Of a stretch of 64,000 nucleotides of DNA, positions 49,576 through 60,145 are shown piece by piece. The stretch covers positions 2,170,001-2,234,000 of the forward strand of contig NC_013892.1 of assembly GCF_000027225.1 (NCBI RefSeq), in the 5' to 3' direction. Source of the stretch: Xenorhabdus bovienii SS-2004 (GTDB lineage: Bacteria > Pseudomonadota > Gammaproteobacteria > Enterobacterales > Enterobacteriaceae). The position numbers were made by a program, and so were the translations under genes. The notes below the pieces were generated by a model. That model worked only from the letters and a program-made list of their open reading frames with translations. It was not told the DNA's origin and made no database searches. Position 1 is the first letter of the stretch, and each line of letters opens with the position of its first letter.

Positions 49576-51492
49576 GTGTCAGACGATTTTGCGAAAAATG
49601 GCGTACTTGCCAAGGCGATACAAGGTTTCAACCCCCGTGATGCACAGCGGGAAATGGCTTCATCCATTACCGCTGCAATAAAAAAACAGCGGCAATTAGT
49701 GGTGGAAGCGGGAACGGGAACGGGTAAGACTTTTGCCTATCTGGTGCCAGCACTACGTTCAGGCAAAAAAGTAATTATTTCCACAGGTTCCAAGGCGTTA
49801 CAGGATCAGCTTTATAACCGTGACCTGCCCACTGTCGCTGATGCATTGAAGTTTACGGGTAGGATGGCCTTATTGAAAGGGCGCTCAAATTATCTATGCC
49901 TTGAGCGTCTTGAACAGCAATCATTTGGCAGTTCTCAGCTTGAGCCGGAAATGCTGGCAGAAGTGGTCAGGCTGAGAAGTTGGTCGTCTCAGACAGAAGA
50001 TGGCGATATCAGTACTTGCCACCAAATCGCAGAAGACAGCATTGTCTGGCCATTGGTAACAAGTACTAATGACAATTGCCTCGGTAGTGATTGTCCACGC
50101 TATCAGGAATGTTTCGTACTGAAAGCCCGCCGCAAAGCGATGGAATCGGATATTGTTGTCGTTAACCATCATCTGTTTATGGCGGACATGGTGGTGAAAG
50201 ATACCGGATTTGGCGAATTAATCCCTCGTGCAGATGTAGTCATTTTCGATGAGGCACACCAGCTTCCCGATATTGCCAGCCAATATTTTGGCCAGCAATT
50301 GAGTAGTCGCCAACTGATGGATTTATCACGAGATATCATTATGGCCTACCGTACTGAAGTACGGGATCAGGCTCAATTGCAGAAAAGTGCGGATCGTCTC
50401 AGTCAAAGTACGCAGGATTTCCGTCTGTCCTTGGGAGATAACAGTTATCGGGGCAATCTCCGTGAAGCCTTGCAGCAGCCACAGATACAGCGGATGCTGG
50501 TACGGTTGGATGATGCACTGGAACTCTGTTATGACGTAATGAAGCTCTCTCTGGGGCGCTCGGCCATGTTGGATGCTGCTTTTGAACGGGCAACGATCTA
50601 TCGTAATCGTCTTAAAAGGCTGATCGACGTTGTTGTACCCAATTATAGTTATTGGTTCGAAAGTTATGGACGGCATTTTTTGCTGGCACTAACACCCCTA
50701 TCCGTATCCGATAAATTCAGTGACATGATCCGTGAACAATCCGGTTGCTGGATTTTCACGTCCGCAACCTTATCTGTCAATGAACAGCTTGACCACTTCA
50801 CGGCACGCTTGGGGTTAAAACAAGCACAGACGTTGCTCCTGCCCAGCCCCTTCGATTATCAGCGCCAGATGTTACTGTGTGTTCCGCGCCATTTACCATC
50901 ACCAAACCAGAATGGCGGGGCAAAATGGCTGGCACGTATGCTGAAACCATTAATTGAAAGCAATAAGGGGCGTTGTTTTTTTCTTTGTACTTCCCATCAG
51001 ATGGTGCGCGGTCTGGCGGAGGAATTCCGTGCTAACCTGACATTGCCCGTGTTGGTGCAAGGAGAAACAAGTAAAGGACAGCTGTTGTCCCAGTTTATTT
51101 CTGCGGGTAATGCGCTACTGGTGGCGACGGGTAGTTTTTGGGAGGGTGTGGATGTTCGTGGTGATGCATTGTCCTGTGTCATTATTGATAAACTGCCGTT
51201 CACCGCGCCGGATGATCCGCTGCTCAAGGCACGGATTGAAGATTGCCAGCTTAAAGGCGGGGATGCCTTTAGTGAAGTCCAGATTCCTGATGCAGTGCTC
51301 AGCCTGAAACAAGGTGTAGGACGCCTGATTCGTGATATTGATGATTATGGCGTGGTTATTATTTGTGATAATCGTTTAGTAATGCGCCCATATGGTGAAA
51401 TTTTTCTTAACAGCTTACCGCCTGCCCGCCGTACACGTGATTTATCGAAAGCGGTGGAATTCCTTAAATCACGTCCAATAGAGTCAGAGTAA
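49576..51492 (+). CDS. yoaA: DinG-family ATP-dependent helicase YoaA
   Basis: The 638-residue XPD/DinG-like superfamily 2 helicase starts at GTG 49576. Walker A is 'EAGTGTGKTF', the DEAH box is 'IFDEAHQLPD', and four iron-sulphur cysteines lie in 'NYLCLERL', 'NCLGSDCPRYQECF'. Helicase motif VI is 'QGVGRLIRD'. In E. coli YoaA partners with the polymerase III chi subunit to help repair replication gaps. yoaA-tsaB-yeaY-fadD order is conserved. Confidence 0.95.
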   Translation: MSDDFAKNGVLAKAIQGFNPRDAQREMASSITAAIKKQRQLVVEAGTGTGKTFAYLVPALRSGKKVIISTGSKALQDQLYNRDLPTVADALKFTGRMALLKGRSNYLCLERLEQQSFGSSQLEPEMLAEVVRLRSWSSQTEDGDISTCHQIAEDSIVWPLVTSTNDNCLGSDCPRYQECFVLKARRKAMESDIVVVNHHLFMADMVVKDTGFGELIPRADVVIFDEAHQLPDIASQYFGQQLSSRQLMDLSRDIIMAYRTEVRDQAQLQKSADRLSQSTQDFRLSLGDNSYRGNLREALQQPQIQRMLVRLDDALELCYDVMKLSLGRSAMLDAAFERATIYRNRLKRLIDVVVPNYSYWFESYGRHFLLALTPLSVSDKFSDMIREQSGCWIFTSATLSVNEQLDHFTARLGLKQAQTLLLPSPFDYQRQMLLCVPRHLPSPNQNGGAKWLARMLKPLIESNKGRCFFLCTSHQMVRGLAEEFRANLTLPVLVQGETSKGQLLSQFISAGNALLVATGSFWEGVDVRGDALSCVIIDKLPFTAPDDPLLKARIEDCQLKGGDAFSEVQIPDAVLSLKQGVGRLIRDIDDYGVVIICDNRLVMRPYGEIFLNSLPPARRTRDLSKAVEFLKSRPIESE

Positions 51493-51556
51493 AATCTCAG
51501 GGGTTATGGTAGTATAGCCCCCTTATTTCGAATTCTATTCTTGCCGGAGTTAAGGC

Positions 51557-52252
51557 ATGTCCACGCGGATTTTAGCTATTGATACTGCAACTGAAGCTTG
51601 TTCTGTTGCACTTTGGAACGAAAGTGTCATTGAGGCACAGTTTGAAATTTCCCCCCGGGAACATACTCAACGCATTTTACCGATGGTTCAGGCGGTATTG
51701 TCTCAGGGCAATTTGAGCCTGCAACAGTTGGATGCGCTGGCGTTTGGTCGAGGGCCTGGCAGTTTTACTGGCGTGCGGATTGGTATTGGCGTTGCTCAGG
51801 GTCTGGCGTTGGGAGCTGAATTGCCGATGCTGGGTGTTTCATCCCTTAAAACGATGGCGCAGGGGGTATTTCGCCTGAAAGGCGTGCAAAATGTTCTGGT
51901 TGCTATCGACGCCCGTATGGGAGAAGTTTATTGGGGGCAATATACCCGTAATTTACAAGGTGAGTGGCAGGGTGATGAAACCGAGGCAGTTTTGAAGCCT
52001 GAACAGGCATTGGCCATTATGAATGCCTTAACTGGGGTTTGGGCAATTGCCGGAACAGGATGGGAAGCTTATCCTCAATTATTGGATTCTCATTTAGATT
52101 TGGTAAAAAGTGACATTACTTTACCCCATGCGGAAGATATGCTTCCACTGGCTGTTCAGATGTGGAAAGCAGGAGAAGCAACGGCAGTTGAACATGCCGA
52201 ACCCACTTATCTGCGCAATGAAGTGACATGGAAGAAATTACCAGGTCGTTAA
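51557..52252 (+). CDS. tsaB: tRNA t6A synthesis protein TsaB
   Basis: TsaB (YeaZ) is the scaffold that binds TsaD and TsaE to make t6A37 in ANN-decoding tRNAs. The 231-residue ASKHA-fold protein has '[16 protein letters not shown]', '[20 protein letters not shown]' and the C-terminal '[14 protein letters not shown]'. It follows yoaA by 64 bases. Confidence 0.96.
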   Translation: MSTRILAIDTATEACSVALWNESVIEAQFEISPREHTQRILPMVQAVLSQGNLSLQQLDALAFGRGPGSFTGVRIGIGVAQGLALGAELPMLGVSSLKTMAQGVFRLKGVQNVLVAIDARMGEVYWGQYTRNLQGEWQGDETEAVLKPEQALAIMNALTGVWAIAGTGWEAYPQLLDSHLDLVKSDITLPHAEDMLPLAVQMWKAGEATAVEHAEPTYLRNEVTWKKLPGR

Positions 52253-52370
52253 AGTAAATAAACGTAATTATGTAAAACTGATGCAACTTGTGATGGGAAA
52301 TGATGTCCATGGATATAGAAGATGCTCAGGTTAATTTTTTTGCGTGATTTTTACTGCGATGGAGGAGCTT

Positions 52371-52946
52371 ATGCTTAAGGGGACGCACTATCGAGCCATG
52401 CTGCAAGTGGTTGCATTGGCGGGAGCAATGATACTTACAGGTTGTGTATCAGTTCCTGATGCAATAAAAGGAACGACCAAAACACCCGTAGAAAATCTGC
52501 TTTCTGTCAAAGATACACCTGAACTATATATTGGGCATGAAGGGCGTTTTGGTGGAAAGGTATTGAGTGTTTTAAATGAAAAAGACAGAACTCGGCTAGA
52601 AATTTTGGCTTTACCACTGGCAAGTAATGCGGCTCCGCTTTTGAATAAACCGTCTCTTGGGCGAGTTTATGCCTATGTGAATGGTTTTTTGGAACCGAAT
52701 GATTTTAAAGATCAGTATGTGACAGTGGTGGGTTCGATTACAGATCTGGAAAAAGGAATGGTGGGGAATAGTCCGTATAATTATGTCGTGATGAGTGTCG
52801 TCGGTTTTAAACGCTGGTATGAATCTGAACGTGTTAATCTACCACCTGTTGGTAACTCTGTTTTCTGGAACTATTATGGTTCCCCTTATTTTCCAGACCT
52901 GAGCCAGATGGCGAGCATGAAGGACGCTTTGTCGGAAAGGCATTGA
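52371..52946 (+). CDS. yeaY: Slp-family outer membrane lipoprotein YeaY
   Basis: The 191-residue precursor starts at ATG 52371 behind GGAGGAG. Cys25 in 'ILTGC' is the lipidation site, with Val-Ser after it, an outer-membrane sorting pattern. Slp-family segments 'GHEGRFGGKVLSVLNEKDRT' and 'NGFLEPNDFKDQYVTVVGSI' are present. It lies between tsaB and fadD, as in E. coli. Its role is unknown; Slp relatives respond to acid and starvation. Confidence 0.92.
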   Translation: MLKGTHYRAMLQVVALAGAMILTGCVSVPDAIKGTTKTPVENLLSVKDTPELYIGHEGRFGGKVLSVLNEKDRTRLEILALPLASNAAPLLNKPSLGRVYAYVNGFLEPNDFKDQYVTVVGSITDLEKGMVGNSPYNYVVMSVVGFKRWYESERVNLPPVGNSVFWNYYGSPYFPDLSQMASMKDALSERH

Positions 52947-53346
52947 GTGACTTAAGCGAGACTCAGGCAGTGCCTGTTGAAACGATTTTGACCGAATGAT
53001 CCTGTCTGACTGATAAAGTTTGCAGATACAAAATAAATGGCCTCATAAAGTAAGTGGCGAGGCCATCCTCAAGGTTTCATATCTTTGTTTACTATTATCT
53101 TCCTAATAATTATACTTTATTGGTTTATTCTGCTTATAACTATTTAGAATAATAAAGTTAGTTTAAGTCAAAAATAATTAAATCAGTGTATAATCAAAGC
53201 ATTATACATCCAAGTATTGATTAATTAAGTAACCAATTGATAAATAATAAAAAAATAAGGCAGCAGAAGCTGCCTTATTTTTTGGCAGCGACATATAGTA
53301 TTAAATTAGTGATGTATATCGCCAACCTGAACAATGTTTCTTTTCA
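52947..53346. other. yeaY-fadD intergenic region with two hairpins
   Basis: About 400 bases. ATGGCCTC/GAGGCCAT (53037-53066) forms a hairpin, possibly the yeaY terminator, and a strong terminator lies at 53253-53283. The 185-base AT-rich segment between them could hold a small transcript, but I see no promoter good enough to claim one. Confidence 0.45.
53253..53283 (+). terminator. strong rho-independent terminator upstream of fadD
   Basis: AAATAAGGCAGC, AGAA loop, GCTGCCTTATTT then TTT. It is textbook in form but 307 bases beyond yeaY, far for that gene alone. Confidence 0.9.
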
Positions 53347-53363
53347 AACTGGTACGCTGAGTT
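53347..53363. promoter_or_regulatory. candidate FadR operator upstream of fadD
   Basis: AACTGGTACGCTGAGTT resembles the FadR consensus AACTGGTCNGACCNGTT in its left half-site and outer GTT. It lies 82 bases before the fadD start. fadD is FadR-repressed in enterobacteria; the match here is imperfect. Confidence 0.35.
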
Positions 53364-53444
53364 AATAATTTGTTAAATATACAGGTCTGGTTTTTGTTTC
53401 ATGGTCAGTGGTTATACAGCAATTAGATTTCAGGAGTATTCAAC

Positions 53445-55142
53445 TTGGAAAAAGTTTGGTTAAAACATTATCCGGCAGATGTTCCGGCAGAAATCGATCC
53501 CGACCGTTATTTGTCGTTGATTGAAATGTTTGAAAATGCTGTGGCACGCTATGCCGATCAAGTCGCATTCATCAACATGGGTGAGGTGATAACTTTCCGT
53601 AAATTGGAAGAGCGTAGCCGCGCCTTTGCCGCTTATTTACAGAATGGACTGGGGCTGAAAAAAGGGGATCGCGTGGCATTAATGATGCCAAACTTATTAC
53701 AATATCCCGTTGCTCTCTTTGGCGTCCTGCGTGCAGGGATGGTGGTTGTCAATGTCAACCCTTTATATACCCCGCGCGAGCTGGAGCACCAGCTTACTGA
53801 TAGCGGAACATCAGCCATAGTTATTGTTTCTAACTTTGCGCATACCTTAGAAAAGATTGTTTTCAACACTCAGGTTAAGCACGTTATTCTGACGCGCATG
53901 GGGGATCAATTGTCCCGTCCGAAAGGGACTCTTGTAGATTTCGTCGTAAAATACGTTAAACGGCTTGTACCGAAATATCACTTACCGGATGCCATTTCGT
54001 TTCGCAACGTGATCCACAAGGGTTACCGTATGCAGTATGTTAAACCGGATGTGGACGGTGATGCTCTGGCATTTTTGCAATATACCGGCGGAACAACGGG
54101 GGTGGCGAAAGGAGCGATGCTGACCCACCGGAATATGTTGGCGAACCTTGAGCAGGGAAAAGCTAATTACGCTCCGCTGATGGCTCCTGGACAAGAATTA
54201 GTCGTCACTGCGTTGCCGCTTTACCATATTTTTGCTTTGACGGTCAATTGCCTATTGTTCATTGAACTTGGTGGGCAAAATCTGTTGATTACTAATCCTC
54301 GGGATATCAATGGAACGGTCAAAGAATTGTCGCGTTACCCATTCACTGCCTTGTCGGGAGTGAATACGTTATTTAATGCATGGTTGAATAACCCTGAATT
54401 TCAGAAACTGGACTTCTCCTCATTACGTTTGTCGGTTGGCGGTGGCATGGCCGTCCAAAGAATAGTGGCCGAAAAATGGCAAAATTTAACGGGGTGTCAT
54501 TTACTTGAAGGTTATGGGTTGACAGAGTGTGCACCTCTGGTTTCGGGTAATCCTTATAACCTGACTCATTATAGTGGCAGCATTGGTTTCCCGGTACCTT
54601 CGACAGAAATTAAGCTGGTTAGCGATGATGGTAATGAAGTTCCTTTGGAGCAAGCAGGGGAAATGTGGGTTCGTGGCCCGCAGGTGATGAAAGGCTATTG
54701 GAATCGCCCTGAAGCAACGGCGGAAGTATTGAAAGATGGCTGGCTGGCGACAGGGGATATTGCCAATGTAGATGAAAACGGGTTTTTACATATTGTTGAT
54801 CGGAAAAAAGACATGATTTTGGTTTCCGGTTTCAACGTTTATCCCAATGAAGTAGAAGATGTTGTTTCTTCCCATCCTAAAGTGTTAGAGTCGGCAGCAA
54901 TAGGTGTTCCAAACGATAACTCAGGTGAAACCGTCAAAATATTTGTGGTTCGTAAGGATCAGAGCTTAACTGAGAACGAGCTTAAGACACATTGCCGTCG
55001 TTATCTGACCGGATATAAAGTACCGAAACTCATTGAGTTCCGAGATGAATTACCGAAATCAAATGTAGGTAAAATTCTTCGCAAGGAACTGCGTAACGAA
55101 GAATTAGAAAAAGCGAATAATGCTGCGACAGCGGCAAATTAA
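53445..55142 (+). CDS. fadD: long-chain fatty acid-CoA ligase FadD
   Basis: FadD activates imported long-chain fatty acids to acyl-CoA with ATP at the inner membrane. The 565 residues start with TTG, like E. coli fadD, behind CAGGAG. The adenylate-forming P-loop is '[13 protein letters not shown]', '[11 protein letters not shown]' is motif A5, and '[17 protein letters not shown]' and '[17 protein letters not shown]' follow. The secreted lipase earlier in the window could supply its substrate (inference). Confidence 0.97.
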   Translation: MEKVWLKHYPADVPAEIDPDRYLSLIEMFENAVARYADQVAFINMGEVITFRKLEERSRAFAAYLQNGLGLKKGDRVALMMPNLLQYPVALFGVLRAGMVVVNVNPLYTPRELEHQLTDSGTSAIVIVSNFAHTLEKIVFNTQVKHVILTRMGDQLSRPKGTLVDFVVKYVKRLVPKYHLPDAISFRNVIHKGYRMQYVKPDVDGDALAFLQYTGGTTGVAKGAMLTHRNMLANLEQGKANYAPLMAPGQELVVTALPLYHIFALTVNCLLFIELGGQNLLITNPRDINGTVKELSRYPFTALSGVNTLFNAWLNNPEFQKLDFSSLRLSVGGGMAVQRIVAEKWQNLTGCHLLEGYGLTECAPLVSGNPYNLTHYSGSIGFPVPSTEIKLVSDDGNEVPLEQAGEMWVRGPQVMKGYWNRPEATAEVLKDGWLATGDIANVDENGFLHIVDRKKDMILVSGFNVYPNEVEDVVSSHPKVLESAAIGVPNDNSGETVKIFVVRKDQSLTENELKTHCRRYLTGYKVPKLIEFRDELPKSNVGKILRKELRNEELEKANNAATAAN

Positions 55143-55243
55143 TCGTGTTATAGATGGTCGTCTTAAAGGGAGATGGTTTAGCCGTTTATAGCCTTAAGAA
55201 CGATTTTTAAAAGGGTAAAATAGTTTAAGATTGCCTATCACAT

Positions 55244-55273
55244 CAACAACGCCGGTTTTTACCGGCGTTGTTG
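55244..55273 (+). terminator. fadD terminator
   Basis: CAACAACGCCGGT, TTTT loop, ACCGGCGTTGTTG; a 13-bp perfect stem about 100 bases after the fadD stop. Confidence 0.8.
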
Positions 55274-55388
55274 TACAAGTCTTATGAATGGCTAAGAGAA
55301 TGATGTTTTGAATTATCAGTCAATAAATAGCCAATAGGGGAAATTAGCGAGTAGTTTGGGGAGAATTGTGGGCAGATATTGGGGATGG

Positions 55389-55447
55389 TAACACCTATAA
55401 GAATAGGTGTTACGTCTTCGTTAATATTGGATTCATTTATTAACGAA
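55389..55447 (-). terminator. two adjacent hairpins after the 151-residue gene
   Basis: TAACACCTAT/ATAGGTGTTA (55389-55412) and TTCGTTAAT/ATTAACGAA (55417-55447) lie side by side just beyond the leftward gene. The tandem arrangement may end its transcript, but no clear T run follows. Confidence 0.45.
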
Positions 55448-55451
55448 TCCA

Positions 55452-55907
55452 TTATAATTCATTTTTTTGTTCAAGTTTTACAATTTCCCAACGTTTCGAG
55501 GCTTCATTCTGACGGTAAGCAAAGAGAACTCCATTATTCATGTAGGGAATAAAGGTTTCAAAACCATCTTGAGAGTAATTATCGGAGAATACTAGTTTTG
55601 TTTTACCATCCGGAGTTAATTCCAAGAACTGAATAGCTGCACTGCTAGTATTGATACAACAGAGATATTTTTTATCACCATCCTCTAGAATAGTTGCATA
55701 ATCATAATAAATTGGTGAGCTACCGCTTTCAGTCGTGTGACCCAATCTACCGTCTGGTAATATTTCTTGAATGAAATGCTTATTACCTTGGGTTTCGGAT
55801 TGTCCAAACATAAATTTCTTGTTATCTATTTCGTATATTGCCATCGCATTTCTATGATAGAAATTATATGCATTTTTATATTGAATTGTCGTAATTGATA
55901 TGCTCAT
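55452..55907 (-). CDS. uncharacterised small repeat protein, beta-propeller-like
   Basis: The 151-residue protein has no signal peptide and no family I can name. It shows about three 45-residue units, each with strand-turn-strand wording: 'NKKFMFGQSETQGNKHFIQE', 'DKKYLCCINTSSAAIQFLEL' and 'NGVLFAYRQNEASKRWEIVK', alternating with 'LPDGRLGHT' and 'TPDGKTKLV' turns. This suggests a partial propeller or lectin-like beta-sheet that might oligomerise. It is AT-rich, flanked by non-conserved DNA on both sides, and unlike its neighbours, so it is probably accessory. Function is not assigned. Confidence 0.65.
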   Translation of the reverse strand: MSISITTIQYKNAYNFYHRNAMAIYEIDNKKFMFGQSETQGNKHFIQEILPDGRLGHTTESGSSPIYYDYATILEDGDKKYLCCINTSSAAIQFLELTPDGKTKLVFSDNYSQDGFETFIPYMNNGVLFAYRQNEASKRWEIVKLEQKNEL

Positions 55908-56372
55908 GTTACACCTCGATTATTTTTATATGTAAGTAGTGTTAATTTTAATGCTTATTATCCTTTCGCTTTATTAACTAAAATATACATAGGATGACAT
56001 AATTATTGTAAATTTGTAGAATATGGAATATCTGCGAATATATTGATGCGACTTACATAGTAGAAGATAAAAATAAATACTCAATTCCATTTTATATAAT
56101 GCATGAAAAGAAAATCGTAATTCCTGATTATGATGCCAGCTTATTGATGGCGATGAATATATTAAATAATACCCTATGACTCTGTCATGTATTTCTATGG
56201 ATTTTGAAAAAGACAACGTATTGCGAGTCAGTCTTGCTAAATATTGACGAAGATTCAGATTATGCCTCTATGCACCTGAATGGCACAATCACAAATAGCT
56301 ACTATATTTAATGGCAATTGCCAAGTCGCGCTGAGTTGACTTTGCCAGTTTGAGTAGAGTAAGGAAAACGTC
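55908..56372. other. AT-rich gap upstream of adiA with possible coding debris
   Basis: 465 bases. A plus-strand stretch near 56018-56180 reads without stops for about 50 codons ('[20 protein letters not shown]' and on) but has no start and then breaks. It could be a decayed gene, not assignable. The adiA promoter and an AAGGA site must lie near the right end. Confidence 0.4.
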
Positions 56373-58646
56373 ATGAAAGTATTGATAGCAAAGAACGAAG
56401 TAGGTACACGATATCACAGTCATTATATTGAGAATGCCGTACACAGGTTGGCGGATAAATTAACCGATCGAAATGTTGAGGTGGTTATTGCCGATTCATT
56501 TGATGATAGTTACACGATAATTGCATCCAATGAGTCGTTCGATTGCTTAATGGTCAGTTGCGCATTGATGGATGATGAATTATATCGGGAAATACAGCAA
56601 TTATTAAATAAATTGTTTGAACGCCAGGAAAATGTACCAGTATTTTTATTAAGTGATCGGGAAAAAACTGTATTTCTGCTAAATCATGAATTGCTGGAAC
56701 AGTTGACCGAATTTGCATGGATACTTGAAGACTCTGCCGATTTCATTGCAGGCAGAGCAATTGCGGCAATGCGGCGTTACCGTCAACAGTTATTACCGCC
56801 TTTAATGGCCGCACTCATGAAATATAGCCAAACCTATGAATATTCTTGGGCAGCGCCAGGGCATCAGGGCGGAGTCGGGTTTAATAAAACCCCTGTCGGT
56901 CGCCTTTATCATGATTATTATGGTGAAAATCTCTTTCGTACCGATATGGGAATTGAGCGCGCTTCGTTGGGATCGCTGTTAGATCACTCCGGCGCATTTG
57001 GTGAAAGTGAAAAAAATGCGGCCAGAGTCTTTGGCGCGGATCACTCTTATTCTGTTGTGGTAGGAACATCAGGCTCTAACCGCACGATTATGCAAGCCTG
57101 TATGACCGAAGACGATGTCGTCATCATTGACCGTAACTGCCATAAATCCATCGAGCAAGGGCTTATCCTGACAGGCGCAAAGCCTGTCTATCTGCTACCG
57201 AGCCGTAATCGTTATGGCATCATTGGTCCCATTTATCCGCAGGAAATGCAGACAGAAACACTACAGAAAAAACTGAAACAGAACCCATTGACTCAAGGTA
57301 TGGCCAGCCGTAAACCCGCCTATAGTGTTGTGACAAACTGCACTTATGATGGGGTCTGTTATAACGCCAGGCATGTGCAGGAATTGCTGGATAAAAGTGT
57401 CGATAGGATACATTTTGATGAAGCATGGTACGGCTACGCGCGCTTTAACCCCATTTACCATGATCATTACGCGATGCGCGGTAATCCGAAGGATCATGCG
57501 GGGCCGACTGTTTTTGCCACCCACTCATCCCATAAGTTGCTGAATGCCCTATCACAAGCCTCTTTCATTCATGTGCGCGATGGTCGAAATTCCGTTGATT
57601 TCTCAAGATTTAACCAAGCTTATATGATGCATGCGACGACTTCACCGCTCTATGCGATTTGCGCCTCAAACGATATCGCGGTTTCCATGATGGATGGCAA
57701 TAGCGGTTATTCTTTGACGCAAGAAGTGATTGAGGAAGCAGTGGACTTTCGTCAGGCATTGGCGCGCTTGCATCGCGATTTCAACGAAAAGGGCGATTGG
57801 TTTTTTAAACCGTGGAATCAGGAAAAAGTCCTCGATCCCGCGACAGGCAAAAAAATTGCGTTTGAAGATGCACCAAGAGATTTACTGACCAAAGAACAAA
57901 GTTGCTGGACTATGCGTCCGGGAGACAGTTGGCACGGTTTTGAAGACTTGCCCGATGACTGGAGTATGCTTGATCCAATCAAAGTCAGTATCTTGGCGCC
58001 CGGCATGGGAGATAATGGTCAATTGCTGAAGCAGGGCGTGCCAGCGGCGCTGGTGACAGCGTGGTTAAGTCAGCATGGTATCGTACCCACCCGAACTACC
58101 GATTTTCAAATTATGTTCTTGTTTTCAATGGGGATTACCAAAGGAAAATGGGGAACACTGCTCAATACCTTACTTTCTTTCAAACATCATTACGACGCTA
58201 ATACGCCGCTCAACAAAGTTTTGCCTGATCTGGTGAATCAATATCAGGAAGTATATGGCAACTTAGGTTTGCAAGAGTTGGGCGATAAAATGTTCGCTTA
58301 TTTGCGTCAGAATAATCCGGGCGATAAGTTAAATCACGCTTATTCTGGTCTGCCGGAAATGGCGATGATCCCAAGGGCAGCTTATCAGGCCATTGTGACC
58401 AACAACGTCGAAATGGTAGCGATCGACGATCTTCCTCACCGTATCGCCGCCAACTCCATCATTCCATATCCTCCCGGCATTCCGATGCTACTTTCAGGGG
58501 AAAACTTCGGAGATAAAACCAGCCCGCAAATGAGTTACTTACATGCCCTGCAAAAATGGGATCACGAATTTCCCGGATTTGAGCATGAAACGGAAGGAAC
58601 AGAGATTATCAACGGTGTTTATCACGTTATGTGCATAAAAAAATGA
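56373..58646 (+). CDS. adiA: acid-inducible arginine decarboxylase AdiA
   Basis: AdiA decarboxylates arginine to agmatine, consuming a cytoplasmic proton. The 757-residue protein follows E. coli AdiA (755) from end to end, with an N-terminal wing domain, then a fold-type I PLP core with 'YSWAAPGHQGGVGF', 'RTDMGIERASLGSLLDHSGA', 'DEAWYGYARFNP' and the PLP lysine in 'ATHSSHKLLNALSQAS'. The C-terminal 'EHETEGTEIINGVYHVMCIK' is intact. adiC follows 17 bases later. The regulator adiY, between them in E. coli, is missing. Confidence 0.97.
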   Translation: MKVLIAKNEVGTRYHSHYIENAVHRLADKLTDRNVEVVIADSFDDSYTIIASNESFDCLMVSCALMDDELYREIQQLLNKLFERQENVPVFLLSDREKTVFLLNHELLEQLTEFAWILEDSADFIAGRAIAAMRRYRQQLLPPLMAALMKYSQTYEYSWAAPGHQGGVGFNKTPVGRLYHDYYGENLFRTDMGIERASLGSLLDHSGAFGESEKNAARVFGADHSYSVVVGTSGSNRTIMQACMTEDDVVIIDRNCHKSIEQGLILTGAKPVYLLPSRNRYGIIGPIYPQEMQTETLQKKLKQNPLTQGMASRKPAYSVVTNCTYDGVCYNARHVQELLDKSVDRIHFDEAWYGYARFNPIYHDHYAMRGNPKDHAGPTVFATHSSHKLLNALSQASFIHVRDGRNSVDFSRFNQAYMMHATTSPLYAICASNDIAVSMMDGNSGYSLTQEVIEEAVDFRQALARLHRDFNEKGDWFFKPWNQEKVLDPATGKKIAFEDAPRDLLTKEQSCWTMRPGDSWHGFEDLPDDWSMLDPIKVSILAPGMGDNGQLLKQGVPAALVTAWLSQHGIVPTRTTDFQIMFLFSMGITKGKWGTLLNTLLSFKHHYDANTPLNKVLPDLVNQYQEVYGNLGLQELGDKMFAYLRQNNPGDKLNHAYSGLPEMAMIPRAAYQAIVTNNVEMVAIDDLPHRIAANSIIPYPPGIPMLLSGENFGDKTSPQMSYLHALQKWDHEFPGFEHETEGTEIINGVYHVMCIKK

Positions 58647-58663
58647 GAACGGGAAACTAAATT

Positions 58664-59992
58664 ATGACTACGGTTTCTGAGACGAAAAAAGTCGGATTGA
58701 TCCCCGTTACGCTGATGGTCGCGGGCAATATCATGGGATCAGGCGTGTTTCTCTTGCCAGCCAGCCTGGCTTCCACCGGAGGTATTGCCATTCTCGGATG
58801 GCTGGTCACGATCATCGGTGCCGTGGGGCTGTCTATGGTGTATGCCAAGATTTCTTCACTGGATGATAGCCCTGGGGGCTCTTATGCCTATGCCCGACGT
58901 GCTTTTGGGCCATTTTTAGGCTACCAGACCAACGTTCTGTACTGGCTGGCCTGTTGGATTGGTAATATCGCAATGGTGGTGATTGGCGTCGGTTATCTCA
59001 GTTACTTTTTCGCCATCCTGAAAGACCCGATAATTCTGACCATGACTTGCATCGCGATACTGTGGGTATTTGTCTTCTTGAATATTATCGGGCCGCATGT
59101 CATTACCAGAGTACAGGCTGTTGCTACCACATTGGCACTTATTCCGATAGTGGCGACGGCTGTATTCGGCTGGTTCTGGTTCAGCGGTAAAACGTATATG
59201 GATGCGTGGAACGTGAGCGGGCTAAATACCTTTGGTGCTATCCAAAGTATTTTAAACGTGACGTTATGGTCGTTTATTGGGGTTGAAAGTGCCTCGGTTG
59301 CCGCAGGTGTGGTCAAAAACCCCAAACGCAACGTGCCTATCGCGACCATCGGGGGCGTACTTATTGCTGCCGTATGCTACATCTTGTCCAGCAGTGTGAT
59401 TATGGGCATGATTCCGAATGCCGCGCTGAAACTCTCATCTTCGCCTTTTGGTGATGCAGCGAGATTGGCACTGGGTGATACAGCAGGCGCGGTGGTTGTA
59501 TTTTGTGCGGCGGTAGGATGTTTAGGATCGCTGGGCGGTTGGACGTTGCTCGCTGGACAGACCGCTAAGGCTGCCGCCGATGATGGCCTGTTTCCTGCTA
59601 TTTTTGGCAAAGTGAACAAGGAGGGAACCCCGGTTGCTGGCCTGCTGATCCTCGGTGTATTGATGACTATCTTCCAATTCAGCAGCATTTCCCCGAATGC
59701 GGCGAAAGAGTTTGGGTTGGTCTCTTCCGTTTCAGTCATTTTTACCCTGATACCCTATCTGTATACCTGCGCAGCCCTGCTGTTACTGGGGCATGGGCAT
59801 TTCAGACAGGAAAAGCTGCGCTACATAGTGATCACCTTTATTGCCTTTGCCTACTGTATTTGGGCTGTGATGGGGACAGGCGCCGAACAAGTTGTATGGA
59901 CGCTGGTTGTGATGATGATAGTCACGGCTATGTATACTTTTAACTACAACACAAAACATCCTGCTCCTTTCCCATTGGAGAAAAATGATTGA
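58664..59992 (+). CDS. adiC: arginine/agmatine antiporter AdiC
   Basis: The 442-residue APC-family transporter has 12 helices and exchanges external arginine for agmatine. The substrate-binding unwound helix is '[18 protein letters not shown]', and '[21 protein letters not shown]' carries helix 6 residues. It works with AdiA to form the arginine acid-resistance system. A strong terminator follows. Confidence 0.96.
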   Translation: MTTVSETKKVGLIPVTLMVAGNIMGSGVFLLPASLASTGGIAILGWLVTIIGAVGLSMVYAKISSLDDSPGGSYAYARRAFGPFLGYQTNVLYWLACWIGNIAMVVIGVGYLSYFFAILKDPIILTMTCIAILWVFVFLNIIGPHVITRVQAVATTLALIPIVATAVFGWFWFSGKTYMDAWNVSGLNTFGAIQSILNVTLWSFIGVESASVAAGVVKNPKRNVPIATIGGVLIAAVCYILSSSVIMGMIPNAALKLSSSPFGDAARLALGDTAGAVVVFCAAVGCLGSLGGWTLLAGQTAKAAADDGLFPAIFGKVNKEGTPVAGLLILGVLMTIFQFSSISPNAAKEFGLVSSVSVIFTLIPYLYTCAALLLLGHGHFRQEKLRYIVITFIAFAYCIWAVMGTGAEQVVWTLVVMMIVTAMYTFNYNTKHPAPFPLEKND

Positions 59993-60012
59993 CATCAGTT
60001 TGCGGTATTACA

Positions 60013-60040
60013 GGGGGCTGAAATATCAGCCCCTTTTTTA
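60013..60040 (+). terminator. adiC terminator
   Basis: GGGGGCTGA, AATA loop, TCAGCCCC then TTTTTTTA, 20 bases after the adiC stop. Confidence 0.93.
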
Positions 60041-60129
60041 GGTCTATTGTTGGTTGGTTTATCGATTTTTCGACGCAATTATGCATGGAGTTAGTAACTT
60101 TTCCGCCTAATTTCACATCAAGATCGATT

Positions 60130-60145
60130 TGTGATAAAACTCACA
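60130..60145. promoter_or_regulatory. perfect CRP-consensus site at the psuG remnant
   Basis: TGTGATAAAACTCACA matches TGTGA-N6-TCACA at all ten positions. It sits exactly where family-like psuG coding begins, so a deletion may have fused the operon promoter to mid-gene. It may be a chance match inside coding DNA. Confidence 0.45.
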
